Of a DNA stretch of 64,000 nt, positions 8,945-16,180 are shown one piece after another. Every line of letters starts with the position of its first letter. Position 1 is the stretch's first letter. Made by a program: the position numbers and the translations under genes. The notes under the pieces were generated by a model that made no database searches, was not told the origin of the DNA, and saw only the letters and a program-made list of their open reading frames with translations. Origin of the DNA: JADKHC01 sp047600805 (GTDB lineage: Bacteria > Verrucomicrobiota > Verrucomicrobiia > Opitutales > Opitutaceae). The stretch spans positions 1,364,001 through 1,428,000 of the forward strand of contig JASGKG010000001.1 of NCBI GenBank assembly GCA_047600805.1. Reading direction: 5' to 3'.

Positions 8945-10366
8945 ATGAGAATCTACTTCATGGGGATTTGTGGAACGGCCATGGGAAATGCCGCGCTTCT
9001 CGCGAGAGCCGCAGGGCACGAGGTGCTCGGTGCCGACACCGGCGTTTATCCGCCGATGAGCGACGTGCTCGCCAGCGCCGGCATTAAGATCCACGAGGGC
9101 TACGATCCCGCGCGCCTGCAGACACTCGCGCCCGAACTTGTCGTCATCGGCAACGCGATGTCGCGCGGCAACCCCGAGGTCGAATGGCTGCTGGAAACAC
9201 GCTCGATCCCGTTCACGTCGCTGCCGTCGTTGCTGCATGACACGATCCTGAAGACGCGTCGCAACATTGTCGTCTGCGGAACGCATGGAAAAACCACCAC
9301 CACCGCGCTGACGTCCTATCTGTTGCGCGCCAACGGCCGCGATCCAGGCTTTCTCATCGGGGGCGTGCCGCAGGATCCGCCGGTCGGAAACTACCTCGGC
9401 AACCTGGCCGAACCATTCGTGATCGAGGGCGACGAATACGACAGCGCGTTCTTCGACAAGCGCAGCAAGTTCATCCACTACGCGCCGCACATCGCCGTGC
9501 TCAACAACCTTGAGTTCGACCACGCCGATATTTTCCGTGATCTCGCCGACGTTCAACGCACCTTCAACCACCTCACGCGCATCGTCCCGCGCAACGGCTG
9601 GATCGTCATGAACGGCGACGACGACAACCTGCGCGCCTTTTCCAACCTGACGTGGACCCGTATCATAAAAGTGGGTACAGGCCCGAACAACGACGTCGTC
9701 ATCGGAGCCTTTGCCGAAGACGCCGCCGGCTGCTCGTTTACGCTGACGTGGAAAGCGCTTCCGTGGGCCACGGTGAAATGGTCGCAGCCCGGGATGTTTA
9801 ACGCCCGCAACGCCGCCATGGCTGCGACGGCGACCGCTCTCGCGATCAATCCTGAAAACCCCACCGCGACAAAGCTCGAAGCGCTGGCCCGCTTCCGCGG
9901 CGTCAAGCGCCGTCAGGAGATCCTCATCGCCACGCCCGACCTCACCGTCATCGAAGACTTCGGCCACCATCCGACCGCACTCGCCGAAACGCTCCAATCG
10001 TTCCGGGCGCGTTTCAAAGGGATGTTGCTCACGGCGGTTTTCGAGCCCCGCAGCAACACCGCACGCACCAGCACGCTGCAAGGCGGTTTCGCGCGCGCGC
10101 TGGCGCATGCCGACGAAGTCTACATCGGAGCCGTCAATCGCGCCGACAAATTAGCTACGAGCGAAAGGTTCGACACCGAAGCCGTCGCCGAACAACTCGC
10201 GACGCACGGCGGCGAAGCGCACGCGTTTGCCACGAATGCCGAACTGTTGACGAAACTCACGGCCGACACGCTTCCACCCCCGCCCGACTGCCGCCGCGTG
10301 GTGGTGTTCTTCACCAACGGCTCCTTCGACGGCATCATCGGCAAATACGTCGCCGCCGCGCGTTAA
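8945..10366 (+). CDS. mpl: UDP-N-acetylmuramate:tripeptide ligase, murein recycling
   Basis: A 473-residue Mur-ligase superfamily member that opens with the MurC/Mpl nucleotide motif MRIYFMGICGTAMGNAA. It carries the ATP-binding loop CGTHGKTTTTALTS, VIEGDEYDSAFFDKRSKF and NNLEFDHADIF, and the C-terminal domain signature FGHHPTA...FEPRSNT. The sequence GDEYDSAFFD with 'MSRGNPEVE' marks Mpl rather than MurC. Mpl joins recycled L-Ala-gamma-D-Glu-meso-Dap to UDP-MurNAc in the cytosol. The start is ATG at 8945; a GTG at 8924, directly after the GH31 stop, is an alternative. It is probably co-transcribed with the GH31 gene. Confidence 0.93.
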   Translation: MRIYFMGICGTAMGNAALLARAAGHEVLGADTGVYPPMSDVLASAGIKIHEGYDPARLQTLAPELVVIGNAMSRGNPEVEWLLETRSIPFTSLPSLLHDTILKTRRNIVVCGTHGKTTTTALTSYLLRANGRDPGFLIGGVPQDPPVGNYLGNLAEPFVIEGDEYDSAFFDKRSKFIHYAPHIAVLNNLEFDHADIFRDLADVQRTFNHLTRIVPRNGWIVMNGDDDNLRAFSNLTWTRIIKVGTGPNNDVVIGAFAEDAAGCSFTLTWKALPWATVKWSQPGMFNARNAAMAATATALAINPENPTATKLEALARFRGVKRRQEILIATPDLTVIEDFGHHPTALAETLQSFRARFKGMLLTAVFEPRSNTARTSTLQGGFARALAHADEVYIGAVNRADKLATSERFDTEAVAEQLATHGGEAHAFATNAELLTKLTADTLPPPPDCRRVVVFFTNGSFDGIIGKYVAAAR

Positions 10367-10418
10367 GCGGCAAAAGGGTGGTGCGTTCGAGATGGAGCAC
10401 TCCGAGGTGGTGTCCTCC

Positions 10419-10558
10419 GAGGTGGTGCGTGCCGTCCCGGCACGCATCGGTTCGGAAGGACCTTTCTGCACGCGTTAGGCACCGCCGCAGGTTAAGCTTC
10501 ACGACACGTCATCCCGCTAGCGATATCGCTCAACGCGTCGGGGACGACGCGTTCCACC
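10419..10558. repeat. RAYT-flanking direct repeat, copy 1, with two palindromes
   Basis: About 140 bp matching copy 2 at 11188-11323 in the same orientation, with the best identity at the two ends. It contains a perfect hairpin GCGTGCCG-TCC-CGGCACGC (10427-10445) and a second perfect hairpin AACGCGTCG-GGGA-CGACGCGTT (10532-10553). The left edge repeats CTCCGAGGTGGTG twice in tandem (10400-10428). This is the REP-pair arrangement expected as substrate of the adjacent RAYT. Confidence 0.88.
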
Positions 10559-10614
10559 TCCAATCCCAAAACGCACATCAGGCGACGCGTTGTGACCCTA
10601 ACTCCGCAACCAGC

Positions 10615-11022
10615 CTACCGCGACATTTCATCGCTGCGAAACAGCCAAGGCCATTGCTCGTTCCCTGAGCAGAGCCCTTTCACTACCGGTTTTTGCAGAA
10701 TGTAGGTAAACGTCTTATCGGCGCCCTGAGCGTTGCGCGTGCGATGATCGAAATAGTTTTCCTGCCAGCTAATGCCGAGCGTTCGCGTCGTATAACTTTT
10801 CCATTTACTGATCACGCGGCTCATTCGCGCCTCGGGCGGAAAGGAAATCAGGGCGTGGAGATGATCTGGCATGAGCAGAAACAGTCGGCGGAACCAGTAG
10901 CCATGCTCGTTATAGTATCGTGCAGCCCCGATTAGCTTACTGGCGATGTCCGGCGTGGTCAGCACACACGATGCATCGCTGACGGCACGCAGTCGTATGT
11001 GAAAGCAAGCGCCGTCACGCAC
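10615..11022 (-). mobile_element. REP-associated tyrosine transposase (RAYT, Y1/HUH family)
   Basis: A 135-residue single-strand transposase of the IS200-like Y1 superfamily. The HUH metal motif is in LLMPDHLHALISF, the opening strand is ACFHIRLRAV, and a conserved Tyr in FTYILQKPVVKGL is the likely nucleophile. A basic region with KWKSYTTRTLG lies between them. The start is GTG at 11022, six codons before the first beta strand, with an in-frame stop immediately upstream, so the protein looks complete. It lies between two direct copies of a palindrome-bearing repeat (10419-10558 and 11188-11323). RAYTs are domesticated enzymes thought to spread REP palindromes. No terminal repeats of a classic IS are evident. 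Confidence 0.92.
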
Positions 11023-11187
11023 CTAATCAGGCACAACATGAGACAATCGCTTGGGATAAATCTTCTCTCGCACACGCGGACCGTGGACAGCCGAGTTCTA
11101 AAGACAAGAGCGAACGCACACAGAATGACGTTTGTTCGTCAGCAGTCGCATACAAACGCGTAAAAACACTCGGCGCTGCCCCAGATC

Positions 11188-11323
11188 GAGGTGGTGCGTG
11201 CCGTCCCCGGCACGCATCGGTTTGGCAAAGCCGTTGCATACGTTAGGCCACGTCGCAGGTTAAGGTTCATATCGTCGTTCACCAGCGACATCGCTCAACG
11301 CGTCGGGGACGACGCGTTCCACC
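11188..11323. repeat. RAYT-flanking direct repeat, copy 2, with two palindromes
   Basis: This is the second copy of the repeat at 10419-10558. Hairpin one is GCGTGCCG-TCCC-CGGCACGC (11196-11215). Hairpin two is identical to copy 1, AACGCGTCG-GGGA-CGACGCGTT (11297-11318), followed by the shared tail TCCACC. The middle has diverged (about two-thirds identical by eye). A shorter decayed relative (CGCGTCGAAGACAACGCG then CTCCACC) follows at 11366-11391. Confidence 0.88.
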
Positions 11324-11422
11324 CTCAGACAACACAAAGCCGCGCGACACCTCCAAACCTTCGCCTCGCGTCGAAGACAACGCGCTCCACCTAAGCCAAG
11401 CCGCTCCGCCTGATATCGCTTC

Positions 11423-11456
11423 CGACACAAAAAAGCCCGCACACAGGTGCGGGCTT
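11423..11456 (-). terminator. intrinsic terminator of the 252-codon gene
   Basis: A perfect 10-bp stem (AAGCCCGCAC / GTGCGGGCTT, 4-nt loop) at 11433-11456. On the minus strand it is followed by six T residues. It sits 33 nt after the stop of the minus-strand gene ending at 11489. Confidence 0.92.
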
Positions 11457-11488
11457 AGTGTTAACCAACCAACCAACTACCTAAGAAA

Positions 11489-12247
11489 TCAGGCGGTCAC
11501 CGGTGCCTTTGCGTCCGTCGACGTCGGCGGACGCGTTCCGTTGTTCGTCGTCGTTGTGCGCGAAGCGGCGCTGTCAACGATGATGCGTGCTCGGAAATAC
11601 GCGGTGACGAAATCCGGCTTCGTGGTGTTGAACTGCCGCACGAGCTTATCGAGCACGCTGTCGAGGATTTCATCGGTGGCTTTGATGTGATCCTCCACGG
11701 CCTGTCGGGCCGTCGTGATCTTGACGGTGGCCGCGCGAGGGCTCTGCGCTACGGCTGCGTAGGCGGCGATGCGGTTGCCGAGCATTTCGAGCATAGCGTC
11801 GCTCAAACCATAGTCCGCCGCGGCAATCGCCGAACTATCGGAAAGGATGACCGGCGGCAGCGAGAGATATTTGACTCCGAGTTCCTGGATCGCCAAGGCG
11901 CGGCTGTCGATGTCGGCATCGCGCAGGTCCTTCAAATTGGAGCGCTCGATATTGGTGGAGGCGTGCAGTTCGGTGTTGCCGGTCTTGTGGGCGAAGGCGC
12001 AAAGGGCGCCGGCCACCTCAAGGGTGCTTTCGGTCATCAGCTCGCGGAGTTGTTGTTTGTTAAGGGTCACGCCCGCGCGTGCCGACCGTTGCATCTCCGC
12101 CAAGGCAGTGAGCGAAGTCACATGCCCATTGAAGTCGTCATACCCCCGCTTGAAACCGACGTGTCCGGCCCACACGCCCCGATATTCTTCCAGCACGTTC
12201 TTTGTCGTGCGATACATGGTTATTTTATTCTCCTGCTTAGTGTCCAT
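11489..12247 (-). CDS. uncharacterised helical protein
   Basis: A protein of up to 252 residues without a signal peptide or membrane segment. It is predicted to be almost entirely alpha-helical up to residue ~225, followed by a Thr/Asn/Pro-rich tail. I do not recognise a named domain. The pattern (KNVL near the start, LTALAEMQ, MTESTLEVAGALCAFAHKTGN, VKYLSLPPVILSD, GNRIAAYAAVAQSPRAA, LDKLVRQF) resembles a widespread family of unknown function seen in Bacteroidota and Verrucomicrobiota. An internal ATG at 12217 is a good alternative start because AGGAG lies about 12 nt before it, while the upstream ATG (12247) has no ribosome-binding site. It ends in its own strong terminator. Context: accessory island beside the RAYT. 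Confidence 0.75.
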   Translation of the reverse strand: MDTKQENKITMYRTTKNVLEEYRGVWAGHVGFKRGYDDFNGHVTSLTALAEMQRSARAGVTLNKQQLRELMTESTLEVAGALCAFAHKTGNTELHASTNIERSNLKDLRDADIDSRALAIQELGVKYLSLPPVILSDSSAIAAADYGLSDAMLEMLGNRIAAYAAVAQSPRAATVKITTARQAVEDHIKATDEILDSVLDKLVRQFNTTKPDFVTAYFRARIIVDSAASRTTTTNNGTRPPTSTDAKAPVTA

Positions 12248-12429
12248 ATGCGGAAGCCACAGTACGCCCAGCCGAGAAGTTGTTCCTGATCCAATAACAA
12301 ATAACTAAAAATAGTGGGTGTGGATGGTTGTAGAACGGTGGCGGTTGGTTGTACGCCGGGCACTGCGAGGTGGCGATTCCGACTGCGAAGCGCTGAATCC
12401 TGTGTCGCTCCGGCCGCCGAATTGTAAAG

Positions 12430-12867
12430 ATGCGGTGTCTTCCGTTTAGCGCAGGCGAGCGGTTTTTTACATCCGATGAAGTTCCGCTTATGACAGACGG
12501 CCTTTCTTTGACCGCCGACGTCGTTCCCGCGACTGCCGATGCCCATCCCGAGACAGCAGATGGTCATCCCGCCACCGCCGATGTTCATCCCGGAAGCGCC
12601 GATGGCCATTTTTTCACATCCAGCGGTCTTCCCTTGAGAGCCGGTCGCAATCCCGAGACCTCCGACGGCCGTCCCGACACCGCCGATGGCCTTCCTGAGA
12701 CAGCCAGTCTCAATCCCGAGACAGCAGACGGGCCTCCCAACAGCGCAGATGAAGTTCCCGTAATAGCAGATGTCCTTCCCGGCACCGCCGATGTCCTTCC
12801 CACGACCTCCAACGGGCATCTTTTGCCGTCCGACGGCCTCTTTTTGAAAACAACTGGCCTTAATTAG
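12430..12867 (+). CDS. possible heptad-repeat protein encoded by the 21-bp array
   Basis: An open frame of 145 codons (ATG 12430, TAG 12865-12867) covers the whole array in register. It predicts an acidic protein made of 19 heptads of the type D-G-x-P-E-T-A. No ribosome-binding site, signal peptide or known domain is visible. The minus strand is also open over most of the array (for example 12220-12819), so coding on either strand is unproven. The in-frame preservation with no indels favours either coding or a maintained repeat register. It could equally be non-coding satellite DNA. Confidence 0.3.
   Translation: MRCLPFSAGERFFTSDEVPLMTDGLSLTADVVPATADAHPETADGHPATADVHPGSADGHFFTSSGLPLRAGRNPETSDGRPDTADGLPETASLNPETADGPPNSADEVPVIADVLPGTADVLPTTSNGHLLPSDGLFLKTTGLN
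12457..12855. repeat. 21-bp tandem array, 19 diverged units in perfect register
   Basis: Nineteen consecutive 21-bp units, the first at 12457 and the last ending at 12855, without a single insertion or deletion. A typical unit is GATGNCCATCCCGAGACAGCC (shown loosely); positions TCCCG and GCCGAT are the most conserved. Units differ by many substitutions. Because 21 is a multiple of three, several frames stay open. On the plus strand the units encode seven-residue repeats of the type DGxPETA, and on the minus strand Gly/Ile-rich heptads such as GMNIGGG. Confidence 0.9.
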
Positions 12868-13217
12868 CCCTCAGAACCGTTTCGGTCGCCAGTGATTGGC
12901 GATACCGAATGTCTCGCTGGAGATACCGGGAAGGTTGTTATTGAGACTGACCGCAGCGGATTTTAACCACCGATGCTCACTGACGGGCACTGAGGAGAAG
13001 GAAGGTGAACCTGTTGGCCTCGCCAGGTTGGTTCTGTCCGAAGGATGTGCTGACCGGCCTCAACGCGGCCAGCTACACCCGAGCCGGACCTGCACCCGAT
13101 CTGTAGCCGGGAGCGTTGACCCCGGAGCCGCCTGCCGGCCGTCCGAGTGGAACCTATAGGCGTCGATAGGCTGGTTCGGAAAAGCGACCGTGAATGCCGC
13201 GGTGAACACTATAGAGA
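12868..13217. repeat. intergenic segment with two REPs in opposite orientation
   Basis: No gene is seen. At 13054-13076 lies CCGGCC-TCAACGC-GGCC followed by AGCTACA. At 13102-13125 lies the inverse-orientation element TGTAGCCGGG followed by AGCGTTGACCCCGG. Both belong to the same REP family as the four copies at 17370-17657. At 12961-13005 is a decayed stretch reading AACCACCGATG...CACTGA...CACTGAGGAG, similar to the 'AACCACGGATG' short repeats seen in many genomes. The rest holds no feature I can name. Confidence 0.65.
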
Positions 13218-13427
13218 TTAACGTGAGTCTTCGGGCAGCTTAAGCAGAAGCGCATCGATCTTATCGATGATGGTTTGATAGACCATAGCGTCGTTCCCCA
13301 ATTCGGCGAAGGCGTCGGAATCCTCATCGTTCTGCTTTTGTTCTGCGAGCAAACGCTCCTGCTCTCGCTCCACGGCTTCGCGGAGAAAGCGCAGTTCCTT
13401 TTTATCGAGCTTCAGTTCGTGGATCAC
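13218..13427 (-). CDS. small coiled-coil partner (putative antitoxin/immunity protein) of Tse2-like toxin
   Basis: A 69-residue acidic helical protein (HELKLDKKELRFLREAVE...; long Glu/Gln-rich helix; DKIDALLLKLPEDSR). The start is GTG at 13427, and its GTGA overlaps the TGA stop of the upstream toxin gene, so the two are translationally coupled. No known antitoxin domain is recognised. Size, charge, helical content and position directly behind an ADP-ribosyltransferase toxin suggest a neutralising partner. It has no DNA-binding motif, so any autoregulation would have to come from elsewhere. This role is inference only. Confidence 0.7.
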   Translation of the reverse strand: MIHELKLDKKELRFLREAVEREQERLLAEQKQNDEDSDAFAELGNDAMVYQTIIDKIDALLLKLPEDSR

Positions 13428-13858
13428 TTGGGTGTTGGCAAAGCGATACCGAAAAATGCCGGTTGTGCAAAAGGAATGAGCATGCGCAACAGGGCGATGT
13501 AGTGCGCGAGAGGCATATTCTTGACCGGCCGAACCGTGTAGTGAACAGCATCGCCAGGAGCAGCCGCTCCTGCGTCCTTGGAGATCACGAGGCCAGTGGG
13601 AATCTGCGTGTTGGCGGGCAGGCGATACCACTGACGCCCCATGCGGATGATCCGTTGGTCGAAAAGGGAAACACCTCCTGTTTTAGCATCGATCCATTGG
13701 GCGCCGTCTGGACCGGTGTACGATTCGATATCGACTCTTTCGTCTTTGGCTCGGGGTGGGCTGGTGCGTACAGCGTCCAGTTTAGGCGAGGACGAATTAC
13801 CCAGCCGGTAGAGATCACAAGGCGTGAAATCTAAAAACAGATCGATTGTCGTATTCAT
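13424..13858 (-). CDS. Tse2-like ADP-ribosyltransferase toxin
   Basis: A 144-residue protein resembling the Tse2 ADP-ribosyltransferase fold from Pseudomonas aeruginosa. Shared blocks in order are DLYRLGN (15-21), TGGVSLFDQ (60-68; Tse2 has TGGTSVFDR), a basic strand RQWYRLPANTQIPTGLVISKD (Tse2: FVIPDGTDIPPDLKVKQD), and HYTVRPVKNMPL (106-117; Tse2: HYTIMPAKPM). Tse2 is a cytoplasm-acting type VI effector. This gene has no secretion signal and no T6SS genes lie in the window, so a toxin-antitoxin role is more likely than secretion. It is followed by a coupled 69-codon gene with a 4-nt overlap. The start ATG at 13858 lies 194 bp after the PIN gene stop. Target and activity are unknown. Confidence 0.8.
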   Translation of the reverse strand: MNTTIDLFLDFTPCDLYRLGNSSSPKLDAVRTSPPRAKDERVDIESYTGPDGAQWIDAKTGGVSLFDQRIIRMGRQWYRLPANTQIPTGLVISKDAGAAAPGDAVHYTVRPVKNMPLAHYIALLRMLIPFAQPAFFGIALPTPK

Positions 13859-14052
13859 CGTGTATCGGGCTCCCAGGCCGATGACTCACCGGCCAATCGG
13901 TTTTGACGATGGTAGGGAGTTTAGAGACATCAAGTGAAAAGGTTCGGGTTCGACACAACGAGTGCCGCCCCCATCCCGACATGATGCCGTTCTCGGAGTT
14001 GCTTTCCGAGGAAACGGAGTGATGGGTGGCGTTAGTGCTCCGCGGATCATTA

Positions 14053-14748
14053 CTACACGTGATATTCGACGCGGCCCTTGTCAGTGATCGATAGTTTGTT
14101 GATAGCACGAAGCGAATGGATCACCTGCTTGGCATTAGTCTCCGTGGCGTCTTTGCCTAAAATCGTGAGGATATGATGGACGAGTGTTGTTTCCTTGGCC
14201 GGCCGATTCTTCGCGTGACTCTGAAGATGTTCGAGCGTCCGCGCCACACGTTCATCGGGCAAAGAAGTTTTCTTTTTTGCGATGGTTGTATCTGCCGGCA
14301 CCGGCGTAGCTGGAGTGGGAATGGGCGAGGGCTTTTCTGTGGGTGCCGTTGAGGATTTCCCGTTGTTCAACATCTCCTTGAGTGAGGCGAAATCCGCATG
14401 GCGATGAGCCCGCACCTGATTACTCCTCAGATGAGCGACCAGAGGATCGTAACCCGTGTCTTTCGAGATGATGTGAAAAAACGCTGACGGATAAAGGACC
14501 GCTGCGCGTCCGACGTAGTAGGCGAGAGAAAAATCGACGGCGTTGTATCCAGATTCTTTCAACCTAACCAAATGCGCAGAGTCCGTGTGCTTCAGGAGCT
14601 TTTCGACGAGGGCTGCGTCGAGCTTCGTCTGCTTGGGTCCGATCAGGACGGTGATATGAAACGATTTCTGCCCGATCAGCGAAAGATCGACCTCATGCAC
14701 ATTCTCAAAGTCGACGAAGATGTGATTGATGAAAGGCGGGGTGTCCAT
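14053..14748 (-). CDS. PIN-like domain protein (putative RNase)
   Basis: A 231-residue protein. Residues ~8-120 form a PIN/NYN-like nuclease domain with acidic positions in FVDFENVHEVD, SGYNAVDFSLAYYVG and HIISKDTGYDPLVAHL, the last being the typical 'D.gfdpl..' motif. A Pro/Thr-rich linker (~130-160) leads to a C-terminal helical segment (ERVARTLEHLQSH...KQVIHSLRAINKLSITDKGRVEYHV) that reads like a winged-helix domain. Such PIN proteins usually cut RNA, but the substrate is unknown. The start codon is directly preceded on the coding strand by eight C residues (14749-14756), with no Shine-Dalgarno sequence. It follows the Sel1 gene by 34 bp on the same strand. Confidence 0.82.
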   Translation of the reverse strand: MDTPPFINHIFVDFENVHEVDLSLIGQKSFHITVLIGPKQTKLDAALVEKLLKHTDSAHLVRLKESGYNAVDFSLAYYVGRAAVLYPSAFFHIISKDTGYDPLVAHLRSNQVRAHRHADFASLKEMLNNGKSSTAPTEKPSPIPTPATPVPADTTIAKKKTSLPDERVARTLEHLQSHAKNRPAKETTLVHHILTILGKDATETNAKQVIHSLRAINKLSITDKGRVEYHV

Positions 14749-14782
14749 GGGGGGGGTAGGTGTTGTGAATGGTTCCCGACGA

Positions 14783-15607
14783 TCAGTGCACGATTTCGGC
14801 GGCGACGCTGGGACGGAGGGAGACTTTGGTTTCGCCGGGCAGCAAACAGATGACGGCAGTTTTTGCGTCGATGCTCAGACACCGGACGTTCACGGGCAGT
14901 CCGTCTACGTTGAGTTGGGCCTCTTGGTTTGTTTTAAGTCGAGTGCCATTGACGAGCGCGACTTGCTCACCGTTGCTCGTAACGATCCCAGCGAGCTTCA
15001 GGCTGGGAATGATCATTGCGTTGCGAATTTCCAGAGCGGTATGGCCGGGGCGATAGTTTGCCGCGCGCGCTTCGCCTTCTTTCACCTGTTCCAACGATAG
15101 GGTTTTAAGCAGACGTTCCTTAAGACTGGTCGGCATCGTAATAGCAGTAACGAGATCGATGGTGGAGAGCTTCGTCCATTTGTACGCCTCGACCAGATCG
15201 GCAGAAACAAAGTACCCGTTCGCATACGCGTGTGCGAGGAGAAGGCGAGAGTGGCTGAATCCCTTGTCAGCGGCCGCGCTGGCATAGATCAGCGCCTGCT
15301 TCATCTGAGCGCTGTTTCTCAGGTGAACCGCTCGTAGTTTGGGGTCGGTATAAGCGACGGAGAAGTTGAATCCGTTTGGTATCCACGCGAGTTCGTCCTC
15401 AGCAGGACCATAGCCCTGGTTGGCAGACGCGGTTAGCCAGCGTTTCCATTCGGCTGAGAGCGGGCCAAACGTTTTGGCAAATTCGTATTGAGCCTCTGCG
15501 TTGCCGGCTTCGGCTGCGGCTTTGAGCTTCGCGAGCTTTGGCACGTCGGCTTGAGCGAGCGCGAGAGTCATGAAAACGGAAGCGATAGCGAAGAACTGGC
15601 GGATCAT
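14783..15607 (-). CDS. secreted Sel1-repeat protein
   Basis: A 274-residue protein with a signal peptide (MIRQFFAIASVFMTLALAQA) and two to three Sel1-like/TPR-like repeats (AAAEAGNAEAQYEFAKTFG; SANQGYGPAEDELA; ASAAADKGFSHSRLLLAHAYANGYFVSADLVEAYKWTKLS). The C-terminal ~85 residues form a beta-rich unit with two cysteines. Sel1 repeats are protein-binding scaffolds, and the protein is likely periplasmic. The start at 15607 is chosen because it gives a clean signal peptide; an in-frame ATG at 15700 would overlap the neighbouring gene. It lies within a same-strand run of accessory genes (16954 down to 13218). Confidence 0.8.
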   Translation of the reverse strand: MIRQFFAIASVFMTLALAQADVPKLAKLKAAAEAGNAEAQYEFAKTFGPLSAEWKRWLTASANQGYGPAEDELAWIPNGFNFSVAYTDPKLRAVHLRNSAQMKQALIYASAAADKGFSHSRLLLAHAYANGYFVSADLVEAYKWTKLSTIDLVTAITMPTSLKERLLKTLSLEQVKEGEARAANYRPGHTALEIRNAMIIPSLKLAGIVTSNGEQVALVNGTRLKTNQEAQLNVDGLPVNVRCLSIDAKTAVICLLPGETKVSLRPSVAAEIVH

Positions 15608-15681
15608 TTTGCGGGAGGGACGAAGATAACGATGAAAACGAGGACTGAAATACTGATCGGCCGGACGCCGCGTTATCCCTC

Positions 15682-16164
15682 TTATGACCCAGCTAGGCAT
15701 GGATACGGACTGGAGATTCGGTTAAAGTCCAAAGCGAGGTATTTTCTGAATTGGGTTTTGCAGTAGTCTTCTCGTTGGCCTGTTTCGCGATTGATGCGAT
15801 TGCCGTTAAACCAGATTGATCGCTTGCCTTGGTTTTTACCGGTTTTGTTTTGTACAGATTCGGCGATGAACTCCTGCGACGTCATGTCCATGCCTTCCGA
15901 GTAGAACACAAACCAATAGTTATCGCGAAGCTCGTGCGGGATTGCTGCGAACAAAGCCGCGTCACGCTCGACGACGTTTTTCGAGCGGGCCTTGATTTGA
16001 ACTGTCGTAAAGGTGCCATCATTTCTGCGAATCACTGCATCGATTGCGTCGTCGTCGACGAGAGGAAGGTATACATCAAGTCCCTCCTTTAGCATCCGCC
16101 CGACGATCCAATACTCGATTCTTTTCCCAAATGCTGCGCTGTGACGAAAAGGATGTGAGGGCAT
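15682..16164 (-). CDS. PD-(D/E)XK-like nuclease-fold protein
   Basis: A 160-residue protein. FGKRIEYWIVGRMLKEGLDVYLPLVDDDAIDAVIRRNDGTFTTVQIKARS has the layout of a PD-(D/E)XK core: a conserved N-terminal helix, Asp in the AIDAV strand, and Q-x-K in VQIKARS (Gln in place of the usual Glu/Asp, as in the group I intron-type PDDEXK_5 proteins). The rest (NYWFVFYSEGMD) fits the later strands. The role could be DNA cleavage in defence or only a nucleic-acid-binding fold. The stop is 74 bp before the Sel1 start, and the HNH gene stop lies 16 bp upstream, so it is probably co-transcribed with the HNH gene. Confidence 0.72.
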   Translation of the reverse strand: MPSHPFRHSAAFGKRIEYWIVGRMLKEGLDVYLPLVDDDAIDAVIRRNDGTFTTVQIKARSKNVVERDAALFAAIPHELRDNYWFVFYSEGMDMTSQEFIAESVQNKTGKNQGKRSIWFNGNRINRETGQREDYCKTQFRKYLALDFNRISSPYPCLAGS

Positions 16165-16180
16165 AGAGAATAAAGAGTCT

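Noticed and set aside
12430..12867. CRISPR array at the 21-bp repeats
   Set aside because: Units are directly adjacent with no spacers and are themselves diverged. No cas genes are in the window.
13815..14108. 97-codon minus-strand frame between the PIN and toxin genes
   Set aside because: It overlaps both neighbours out of frame, is Ser/Thr/Arg-rich without pattern, and lacks a ribosome-binding site.
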